This document shows positions 57,459 to 64,000 of a stretch of 64,000 nucleotides of DNA, one piece after another. The notes beneath the pieces were generated by a model. That model had not been told where the DNA came from and ran no database searches. It saw nothing but the letters and a program-made list of their open reading frames with translations. Position 1 is the stretch's first letter. Each line of letters begins with the position of its first letter. The position numbers and the translations under genes were made by a program. Source of the DNA: Phyllobacterium phragmitis (GTDB taxonomy: Bacteria; Pseudomonadota; Alphaproteobacteria; Rhizobiales; Rhizobiaceae); the NCBI RefSeq assembly GCF_002980495.1, contig NZ_PVBR01000004.1, forward strand, positions 124,001 through 188,000, written 5' to 3'.

Positions 57459-58596
57459 GGCGGCTTTTGATCTCCTGATATACCTGAAGCGTTCGATCCG
57501 AGATATTGAGCCAGCCATAATCCTTTTCAACCTGGCTACTCCGCGCCGATGCCTCCTTTTCGGAGAAGGGCTCGGCCAGCTTGCGGCGCAGCGCGGTGGT
57601 CAGCTCATCGATATTGCCGAGCGGGAAATAATCCTCGGCGGGCAGGCCGATCTCGAGATTGGCGGTGATGTCGCTCGCAAGCACCGGCAGACCATAGGCC
57701 ATCGCCTCGAGCAGCGCGATCGGCATGCCTTCATGGCTCGACGGCAGCACGAAGAGCCCGGCATTCTCGAAAAGGCAGGCCAGATCGTCGCCGGTCTGCA
57801 TGCCGGCCAGAACGACCCCGGGCGTTTTCCCGGCCAGTTCCATGACCTCGCCGGCATATGAATCGGTGTATTCGGCGGAGCCGACGAGAACCAGCTTGAG
57901 CGACGGATCGTTCAGCCTGGCAAAGGCGGCGATCAGATCATGCTGGCGCTTTTCCGGCACGATGCGCGCGACCAGAATGATGTAACGACGCGGCTCAAGG
58001 CCGAATGTCTCCAGGACACCGGTGTCCGAAACGCCGCGACGGACCGTGACCCCGTTGGGCACGAACTGCATCGCAACGCCATAGCGTTTTTCCATGGTTC
58101 GGGCGATATCGTTGGAAACCGCGATGCGCCTGTTGGCAAAGCGCATTCCCGCCCCTTCTCCAAGCTTCAATATCGTCCTGGCGAAGCGGTCCCATTTCTG
58201 CCGGTGATAATCGAAACCGTGATGGGTGACGACGACCTTAAGCCCCATGAGCCTTGCGAGCGGCGTGAGCAGCGCCGGCCCGATGGCGTGGATATGCAGG
58301 ATATCGGGACGCCGCCACGCCGCGACGAGAACGCCCAGCGCGGTGTGGACGATGGCTTCGAATTTCATCGAACGGGGCGCCCGGAGCGGCAGCACCGTGA
58401 TGCCTTTCCAGGTGTAGGGAGCGGAATTCGGCAGATAGGGCTTGCGGCCGAGAACCTCCACATCCCAGCCCATTTCGACAAAATGGCGGCTGAGTTCCTC
58501 GACATGCTTTTCGACGCCGCCCTGCACATCGGGAATTCCGCGCAGCCCCAGCATCATCACCTTGGGCCGTCTTTCCTGCGCTGGGCGTTTGATCAT
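57445..58596 (-). CDS. Glycosyltransferase family 4 protein
   Basis: GT-B fold retaining transferase of 383 residues. N-terminal MLGLRGIPDVQGGVEKHVEE (donor/acceptor loop), VVVTHHGFDYHRQKWDR, VSNDIARTMEKRYGVAMQFVPNG, the sugar-nucleotide motif VARIVPEKRQHDLIAAF, and the EX7E motif in FVLPSSHEGMPIALLEAMAYG. Cytoplasmic, adds a sugar during exopolysaccharide subunit assembly. Starts in ATGA overlap with the next GT4 gene. Confidence 0.9.
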   Translation of the reverse strand: MIKRPAQERRPKVMMLGLRGIPDVQGGVEKHVEELSRHFVEMGWDVEVLGRKPYLPNSAPYTWKGITVLPLRAPRSMKFEAIVHTALGVLVAAWRRPDILHIHAIGPALLTPLARLMGLKVVVTHHGFDYHRQKWDRFARTILKLGEGAGMRFANRRIAVSNDIARTMEKRYGVAMQFVPNGVTVRRGVSDTGVLETFGLEPRRYIILVARIVPEKRQHDLIAAFARLNDPSLKLVLVGSAEYTDSYAGEVMELAGKTPGVVLAGMQTGDDLACLFENAGLFVLPSSHEGMPIALLEAMAYGLPVLASDITANLEIGLPAEDYFPLGNIDELTTALRRKLAEPFSEKEASARSSQVEKDYGWLNISDRTLQVYQEIKSRPKPQ

Positions 58597-59849
58597 TGCG
58601 ACGCTCCGAGCGCGGCATAAAGATCGACCATGCGGTCGCGGTATGCATCCGACGAGAATTCGCGGGCAATCCAGTCACGTCCGTTCGACCCCATGCGGGC
58701 TCTCGCCGCAGGCGGCAAATCCGCCATGATGCTGATGACCCGCGCGAGATCCTCCGCATCCCCTGAAACCGCCGTCATTCCCGTTTCCCCTTTTATGATC
58801 ATTTCCGGAATGCCGCCAATATCGGCGCCGATAACCGGCCTGCCAAGTGCATAGGCCTCCAATATGCTGACCGGCGCGTTCTCGTACCACTCCGACGGCA
58901 ACACCAGCGCCTTCGCCTCGCCGATGAGGCGGGCGAGCCTTTCGCCAGAGACATGACCGGCAAACGCGACATCCGCGCCGAGTTCTTCGGCCAGCGCCCG
59001 CAGAGCCTTTTCTTCAGGACCGGTGCCGGCGATGACCAGCCGCTGTTTTGACAATGCGGCGGCGCGGATGAGCGTGGCGATCCCTTTTTCGGGAGCAAGC
59101 CTGCCAGCATAGACGAAATAGTCGCTTTCCTCCCAATCGGTCGAGAAGCCTTGCGTGTCGACGAAATTCGAGATGTAGACGAGTTGTTCCGGCGGCCATC
59201 CCCATTCGATCAGCTTTTCGCGGTAGAAGCGGCTCGGCACGACGAACTTGTCCACCTTGTGCCGGTAGAGCCCGAGGCCGCGGTGGACCATGGTCTCAAG
59301 CAGGACAAGACCGCTCAATGCCGTCGACTGTTTGATACAGCGATGCCGGACGACATTGTAGATCCTGCCGCCGCGGCACTCCTCGCAGATATGGCCATCG
59401 ACCAGCATCTTGTAGGCCGGACAGGCGAGCTTCAGATCATGCACCGTCATCACCGTGGGGATGCCTGCTTTCTTCAGCGTCGGGAAAATCGATGGCGAGA
59501 TATGATGATAGACATTATGCGCATGGGCGATGTCGGGAGGGGCGCGCTCGATCAAAGCCTCGATTTTGCGCTGCGCCTCGAACGAATAGATGATTTTTCC
59601 GGCCTGGACGATTTTGGTCAGCGGGCTGCTTTTGCGGCCATATTCGATTTCCGAAACAAAATATTCGGACCACGGGGAAGCGCGATTCTCCGGGTGCTGC
59701 ATCGCGAAGGGCACCACGTCCCAACCGATCTCCTGGAAAAGCTGCATGTGTTCGAAGAAGATCGATTCCGCCCCGCCGCGCCGATAGAAATAATTGTTGA
59801 TGGCCAGGAGGCGCGGATGCGTGTCTCTTGCGGATTGCTTCAGGGTCAC
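58593..59849 (-). CDS. Glycosyltransferase family 4 protein
   Basis: GT-B transferase of 418 residues. Strings: NNYFYRRGGAESIFFEHM, HAHNVYHHISPSIFPTLKKA, VMTVHDLKLACPAYKM followed by a cysteine-containing insert (CEECRGGRIYNVVRHRC), then YAGRLAPEKGIATLIRA and PSEWYENAPVSILEAYALG. The start is a GTG at 59849 overlapping the deacetylase stop (GTGA). The insert cysteines are common in this GT4 subgroup. Part of the exopolysaccharide operon. Confidence 0.9.
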   Translation of the reverse strand: MTLKQSARDTHPRLLAINNYFYRRGGAESIFFEHMQLFQEIGWDVVPFAMQHPENRASPWSEYFVSEIEYGRKSSPLTKIVQAGKIIYSFEAQRKIEALIERAPPDIAHAHNVYHHISPSIFPTLKKAGIPTVMTVHDLKLACPAYKMLVDGHICEECRGGRIYNVVRHRCIKQSTALSGLVLLETMVHRGLGLYRHKVDKFVVPSRFYREKLIEWGWPPEQLVYISNFVDTQGFSTDWEESDYFVYAGRLAPEKGIATLIRAAALSKQRLVIAGTGPEEKALRALAEELGADVAFAGHVSGERLARLIGEAKALVLPSEWYENAPVSILEAYALGRPVIGADIGGIPEMIIKGETGMTAVSGDAEDLARVISIMADLPPAARARMGSNGRDWIAREFSSDAYRDRMVDLYAALGASQ

Positions 59850-60616
59850 GGTCTCCTGATATCCAGTTGGGCGAGGGCGTCCCTGACGGGCAGAACAGTG
59901 CAACCGCGGAGAAGCGCATAGGCAACCAGCATCTCGAAGGTTTCCGGCGTACAGCCATAGGGCGTCGGCGTCGGCGCTATATCATGGGTGAAGAAGATCA
60001 GCCATCCAGGCTCCGCGACGAGCTCATCGATCCGGCCCGTCAGCCCCTGCGCATGGGTTTCCGGCTGCCTGATCTCGACGCCATGCAGGAAGACCGGATT
60101 GACGGAACCGCGATTGATCTGCTCTCCGCCCATCCGACAGGTGGAGAACCGGTTCTCGAATATCCGTCGCGCTGAGAAGGAACCGGCGTTGTAGGGATAG
60201 GCGAAATTGCGTTTCGAAGCGGTTTTCTCGATCTGGGCGAGATAATGCTCGTTGCGCTCGAGATCGGCATCTATGGCCTCGACGCTCATATGGCGCACCT
60301 TCATATGGGAAAAGGTGTGGCAGCCGATTTCATGCCCTCGGGCGACAAGCTCGCGGCAGCCTTCCTCAGTTATCAGCGTGCGGTCGGGTTCTTCGCTTCC
60401 GGCAAGCGACCCCGAGATATAGAAGGTGCCACGCACCCCATGCTCTTCGAGAATGCGCGCGCCATTGGTCAGCGCGGTATCCGGAACATCATCGAATGTG
60501 AAGGATACCAGGGGCCGGGAAGTCGTTATGGAAATGCGCGGGCCAGGCATGCGCCGCAGCAGCCTGTCGGGGATGCCGCCCGCCCAAGCATCGAGTTTCT
60601 TGAATATCTCAGGCAT
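59846..60616 (-). CDS. Polysaccharide deacetylase (NodB-homology)
   Basis: Carbohydrate esterase family 4 protein of 256 residues: VSFTFDDVPDTAL (Asp-Asp), GHEIGCHTFSHMKVRHM (metal His box HxxxH), NFAYPYNAG and FFTHDIAPTPTPYG. No signal peptide, so a cytoplasmic-facing or lipid-linked substrate is suggested. It overlaps the small membrane gene upstream by 8 bases and the GT4 start downstream by 4. Confidence 0.88.
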   Translation of the reverse strand: MPEIFKKLDAWAGGIPDRLLRRMPGPRISITTSRPLVSFTFDDVPDTALTNGARILEEHGVRGTFYISGSLAGSEEPDRTLITEEGCRELVARGHEIGCHTFSHMKVRHMSVEAIDADLERNEHYLAQIEKTASKRNFAYPYNAGSFSARRIFENRFSTCRMGGEQINRGSVNPVFLHGVEIRQPETHAQGLTGRIDELVAEPGWLIFFTHDIAPTPTPYGCTPETFEMLVAYALLRGCTVLPVRDALAQLDIRRP

Positions 60617-60923
60617 AGGCTACCGCCGTGCGGGGTTTGGAAGCAATTGCACTCACCACAACATGTGCGCGCGCCTGCAATCGAAGACCGAAGCCGGCAA
60701 AGAGCATGGCGAACCACATGGGGCTGCCGCTTTGAAAGAACAGGCTTTCGACGCATGCCGTATAAATCCCATAAAGCCGGGTCAAGGTGGGATTGTTTGC
60801 GGATTTGTCCGCTTTGGCGACATAAGCCAGCGGCAGGAACAATAACCGGGCCACAACCAGAATGGGACCCGGAACCCCCATGGTGGCCTCTTCCGCCTGT
60901 CCGTTTTGCCCGACCATCCGCAT
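60609..60923 (-). CDS. Small membrane protein, probable C-terminal remnant of a Wzy/O-antigen ligase-type polymerase
   Basis: A 104-residue frame in the operon between GumC and the deacetylase. It begins six bases after gumC and overlaps the deacetylase start, so it is coupled to both. Two hydrophobic helices (ILVVARLLFLPLAYV and MWFAMLFAGFGL) and ESLFFQSGSPMWF resemble the end of exopolysaccharide polymerases of about 400 residues. The N-terminal 20 residues look like a chance fusion. A fragment left by an in-frame deletion is my preferred reading; a genuine small protein is possible. Confidence 0.55.
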   Translation of the reverse strand: MRMVGQNGQAEEATMGVPGPILVVARLLFLPLAYVAKADKSANNPTLTRLYGIYTACVESLFFQSGSPMWFAMLFAGFGLRLQARAHVVVSAIASKPRTAVAYA

Positions 60924-60929
60924 GATAGA

Positions 60930-62426
60930 TCACCCCCGCTCCCGCGCCATCCGCTGATCCTCCCGGAAAGCGCCGAGCAAACCTATCGCCAGGACGAGGC
61001 AAATGCCAATGGCCAATCCGACGAATGCGCCGCCAGCGATCAAAAGTATCGTCCGCGGAGGCCAGCTCTTGCTCAGCGGCGGGACTGCGGTGGATATCAC
61101 CCTTATATTGGTGGTATCGAGCTGCTGGCGCTCGGCCGTCTCTCCGGCGCGCGTCAGAAAGGTCTGGTAAATGGCGACCTTGGCTGCCATGTCGCGTTCG
61201 AGATCACTCAACTGAACCTGTGCGTCATTATCGATGGAGACGGATGCCCGCGCACTCGCAGACTGCCTGTTAAGGGCATCGACCACCGCAGTGGCCTGAT
61301 CGAGGTCGACCTGGGCCGCCCGCAACATCCGTGCGGTTTCCTGAGCGATGCCGCGCTCCAATCCTTCAAGCTGCGATTGCGCGCTGACCAGCCCGGGATA
61401 GCGGGGGCCATAGGTCATGGACATGGCGTCGACCCTTTGCTTGACGGTCGCATATTGCGTGCGCAAGCCGGTCAGTGTCGGCGATTGCAGGGTGCTTGAC
61501 GGGCTTATCGCGCTCGAGCTTGCCGCAGTCAGCTCCGTGTAACGGGACTGGGCTTCGGCCAAGCGCGCCCTTGCATCGATCAGCCTGACGTTGATCTGCC
61601 CCATCGACTGGGCGCTGATCAGTTCACCCCCGCTGGTCTGCAGGCCATGGGCCTGCTTGAAAGCCGCGACCTTCTGCTCCGCCTCGGTTGCCAACTTCTT
61701 GAGTTGGGCCAAGCGGCCGCCCAGCGCTTCCGCCGCCCGCCCCGCATCATTGGCTTCCGACTGTACGACTTCCTGCTCGAATGCCTTGGCAAGTGCGTCG
61801 GCCACCCGGACGGATTTCTCGGGATCGCTGGTCCAGACCGATACGGTGATGATAAAGGTGCGCTCCTGGCGCTGCGCCGCGATACGTTCGGACAGGCTGC
61901 GCATCGCCGCCAGGGTCATATCGCCCGATTTTGGCTTTGCGCCGAAAAGCGACCGGAGACTGAAGCCGCCATCCTTGCCGGTGAATTCCGAATCGTTCTC
62001 GAGATCGAGTTCCTTCACCACCCGGCGCAACACACTGCCCGAGGTCAGGACCAGGAGCTTGCTCCCGACATCGAGGAGCTGGCTTTCGCTTTGCTCGTTG
62101 CGCGGATAGATATCGTTCGGCACGACCTGAAGATTGGAAGGCGGCACGAGAATATCGGTATAGACGGTGTAACGCGGCTTGGCGGTGATGCCATAGCCTA
62201 TCCCGATCAGGGCGCCGATCAGCATTGCCGCAAGAAGCCAGTGCCAACGGGTGAACAGCCAGGAAAGGATGCTGGCAAGATCGACCTGCGGAAAGGCGAT
62301 GGGATGGACAGGTTTTGGCTTCGGATCGCTGATCGTCCGCACATGGCTATCACCGGCCTCCGCCTTTGTTGCGGTGCCCGTCTGCGCCTTGGCTGCAAGG
62401 TCACGTAAGGTGTACATAGGGCTCAT
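60930..62426 (-). CDS. GumC/Wzz family exopolysaccharide chain-length and export protein
   Basis: Inner-membrane protein of 498 residues with a Pro-rich cytoplasmic start, TM1 (WLLAAMLIGALIGIGYGI, about 63-80), a periplasmic Wzz domain (YTVYTDILVPP to QSEANDAG), long coiled-coil segments (about 225-420) and TM2 (ILLIAGGAFVGLAIGICLVL, about 458-478). No fused tyrosine kinase domain. It governs polysaccharide chain length or export in Wzy-dependent systems. First gene of the minus-strand operon, divergent from the flippase. Confidence 0.9.
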   Translation of the reverse strand: MSPMYTLRDLAAKAQTGTATKAEAGDSHVRTISDPKPKPVHPIAFPQVDLASILSWLFTRWHWLLAAMLIGALIGIGYGITAKPRYTVYTDILVPPSNLQVVPNDIYPRNEQSESQLLDVGSKLLVLTSGSVLRRVVKELDLENDSEFTGKDGGFSLRSLFGAKPKSGDMTLAAMRSLSERIAAQRQERTFIITVSVWTSDPEKSVRVADALAKAFEQEVVQSEANDAGRAAEALGGRLAQLKKLATEAEQKVAAFKQAHGLQTSGGELISAQSMGQINVRLIDARARLAEAQSRYTELTAASSSAISPSSTLQSPTLTGLRTQYATVKQRVDAMSMTYGPRYPGLVSAQSQLEGLERGIAQETARMLRAAQVDLDQATAVVDALNRQSASARASVSIDNDAQVQLSDLERDMAAKVAIYQTFLTRAGETAERQQLDTTNIRVISTAVPPLSKSWPPRTILLIAGGAFVGLAIGICLVLAIGLLGAFREDQRMARERG

Positions 62427-62570
62427 GCCTTGTCATCATCAATCAAAGCGTAACGGTTTTCCTGTATCGAGAACTAAGCGATATGTTGAAAAATTTGGTT
62501 AACAAAATGCTATGTCGGAATTACAGAGTGCAACGACATAAGCAAGCTCTTTAGGCGGGTCGCATCATCA

Positions 62571-63902
62571 ATGGCGCATTTTTTGACTGACGGCGCCGAG
62601 CGGCTCAGACGGTTTCTGCCTATGGTGCTGTCATATGCAGCCTCAAGCGGCAGCCTCGTCACGGCGAATGCGGCCCAGCTCGTCACTTTCGCCATACTCG
62701 CCCGCTTCCTGGGCGCTGACCAGTTCGGCGTCTATGTTTCCTTCATCGCGATCGCCAGCATTGCTGTCCATCTGTGCGGTCTCGGCGCAAACGAATGCCT
62801 GGTGCGCCGCGTCGCACGCGACCACGCCATCTATCCCACGATGCTGGGACACAACCTGATCCTGATCGCGGCAAGCGGCGTGATCCTGGTCGTTGCGGGC
62901 ATACTCATCCTGCCCCACTGGATCGAATTGTCACCCGATCCATCAGCGAACAGGGTGATCATCCTCCTGATGCTGATCACCAATATCGTGCTGGTGCGCA
63001 CGATTTCGCTGACGGAGCAGATATTCATCGCTCATTCGCAATTTTCGAACGCCAACAAATCGGTTGTCGGCTTTGCCTTTGCCAGAACTGCGGCGGCGGC
63101 ACTCGCCTGCCTGGTTTTCGGGGTTTCCACGGTGGCGCAATGGGCGGTGTGGCAATTCGCAGCCCATTTGCTGGTGGCGTTGGCCTATGCGTGGTCGTTG
63201 CGCAAACTCGGACCTCCGCAATACCGCATCGTCCGCGAGGAGATCCGCCTCGGCATCCTCTTCGCCACGCCCTTCATCTTCCGCGCCATCCGGCAGAATG
63301 CCGACATGCTGGTGCTCGGCATCGTCGCAACGCCGGAAATCGTCGGCAGCTATGGCGTGGTGCGGCGCATCACCGACAGCAGCTATATGACGATCGACGC
63401 CCTCAACAGGCTGGTTTATCCCAGCCTCGCCGTGGCAAGCGCCGGGGGTATCCATAACGCCATCGGCCGCAGCAAGAAGATTCTCATCGCCGGATTCGGC
63501 ATCGGCGTCGCCTCGGCAGTGGCCATATTTCTGCTTGCGCCATTCCTGCCGCTCCTGTTCGGCCAGGAATATGTCTCCCTCGTATCCTTCACCCGCATCC
63601 TTTGCTGGGTGGTCATTCTCGTCGCCATCTGGTCAGTCGCCACCGAGGTACTCGGGGCGGCGGGTCATCATGCATTCCGCGCCGCTATCCTCAACACCGG
63701 CAACGCGCTGGGCGCCGTTCTCATCGCCTATGCGACATGGCTCGCTCCACCGCAGGGCACGTTCGTTTCCATCTATGTGATCGAAGGAGGCATCGTGATT
63801 GCCTCATGGATGGTCCTCACCCGCCTTGTCCGCCGCAGCCGGAAGGCAGCGGATGCAAAGGTGGATGCCAAGCCCGGCACAACAGATAATCTCAAGCAAT
63901 AA
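62571..63902 (+). CDS. Oligosaccharide flippase family (Wzx/MATE-like) protein
   Basis: Polytopic membrane protein of 443 residues with about 12 helices, of the MOP (Wzx) type. Visible strings: VTANAAQLVTFAILARFLGADQFG near the N-terminus, IFRAIRQNADMLVLGIVA and RRITDSSYMTIDALNRLVYPSL. It flips lipid-linked repeat units across the inner membrane. Divergent from gumC over 144 bases; a GNAT gene follows 20 bases downstream. Confidence 0.9.
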   Translation: MAHFLTDGAERLRRFLPMVLSYAASSGSLVTANAAQLVTFAILARFLGADQFGVYVSFIAIASIAVHLCGLGANECLVRRVARDHAIYPTMLGHNLILIAASGVILVVAGILILPHWIELSPDPSANRVIILLMLITNIVLVRTISLTEQIFIAHSQFSNANKSVVGFAFARTAAAALACLVFGVSTVAQWAVWQFAAHLLVALAYAWSLRKLGPPQYRIVREEIRLGILFATPFIFRAIRQNADMLVLGIVATPEIVGSYGVVRRITDSSYMTIDALNRLVYPSLAVASAGGIHNAIGRSKKILIAGFGIGVASAVAIFLLAPFLPLLFGQEYVSLVSFTRILCWVVILVAIWSVATEVLGAAGHHAFRAAILNTGNALGAVLIAYATWLAPPQGTFVSIYVIEGGIVIASWMVLTRLVRRSRKAADAKVDAKPGTTDNLKQ

Positions 63903-63922
63903 ACGCATTCCGGAGGGGCGCA

Positions 63923-64000
63923 TGAGTGAACGGGACAGGATACGTCCAATGGAAATGGACGATATTCCGCAGGTCGGGCGGATTTTCTTCAAGGTGTTCC
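63923..64000 (+). CDS. GNAT-family N-acetyltransferase, 5' end only
   Basis: The first 26 codons (MSERDRIRPMEMDDIPQVGR then IFFKVF) match the N-terminal IRPMxxxDIPxV pattern common in GNAT acetyltransferases. GGAGGGG ribosome site upstream. It lies 20 bases after the flippase gene and runs off the right edge, so identity rests on this short piece. Confidence 0.55.

Overview
The window looks like chromosome from an alphaproteobacterium of the order Hyphomicrobiales (rhizobia/Brucella relatives); genus is not resolved. Supporting signs are high-GC coding sequence, a dnaJ-pmtA pair (pmtA being the Rhizobium/Brucella-type phosphatidylethanolamine N-methyltransferase), gshB beside a comM/yifB gene, FrcA/XylG-type single-domain sugar ABC ATPases, a bacterial transglutaminase-like cysteine protease and a CtrA-type TTAA-N7-TTAAC box.

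Layout. 1-1.6 kb: end of a PotB/PotC-type ABC transporter with a nitrilase-superfamily amidase. 1.7-8.2 kb: housekeeping-like genes (DUF454 protein, RlpA-like protein, intracellular PHB depolymerase, LapG-type protease, ComM, glutathione synthetase). 8.3-11.6 kb: a four-gene galactose-type (De Ley-Doudoroff) operon of sugar dehydrogenase, dgoK, dgoA and lactonase. 11.6-16 kb: a tightly packed minus-strand run dnaJ-pmtA-FMN reductase-histidine phosphatase-pyrF-DUF1330.

16-47 kb separates dnaJ from dnaK, which are normally adjacent. It carries gamma-glutamyltransferase, a large glycine-rich autotransporter, a CoxMNOP-like aa3-type oxidase operon, an eight-gene minus-strand sugar operon (XylF/H/G plus a second ribose-type transporter with a Gfo/Idh/MocA dehydrogenase and a TIM-barrel isomerase), divergent ROK regulator and xylA, then a zone around 42-46 kb rich in broken genes (RibD-type reductase fragment, frameshifted cupin, zinc alcohol dehydrogenase with two frameshifts) beside GST and alanine symporter genes. 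47-55.5 kb: dnaK, an oxidoreductase, an aldo/keto reductase fragment, an OsmF/YehZYXW-type osmoprotectant transporter and an XRE regulator. 55.6-57.5 kb: a translationally coupled fatty-acid desaturase and PhnD-like protein. 57.4-64 kb: an exopolysaccharide locus (two GT4 transferases, polysaccharide deacetylase, a probable polymerase fragment, GumC/Wzz, Wzx flippase, GNAT start) running off the right edge.

Most of the content is recognisable metabolism, transport and envelope biology. No CRISPR, rRNA, tRNA, transposase or classical defence system was seen. The least explained units are the XRE/desaturase/PhnD-like cassette, the composite sugar operon, the glycine-rich autotransporter and the 31-kb block between dnaK and dnaJ.
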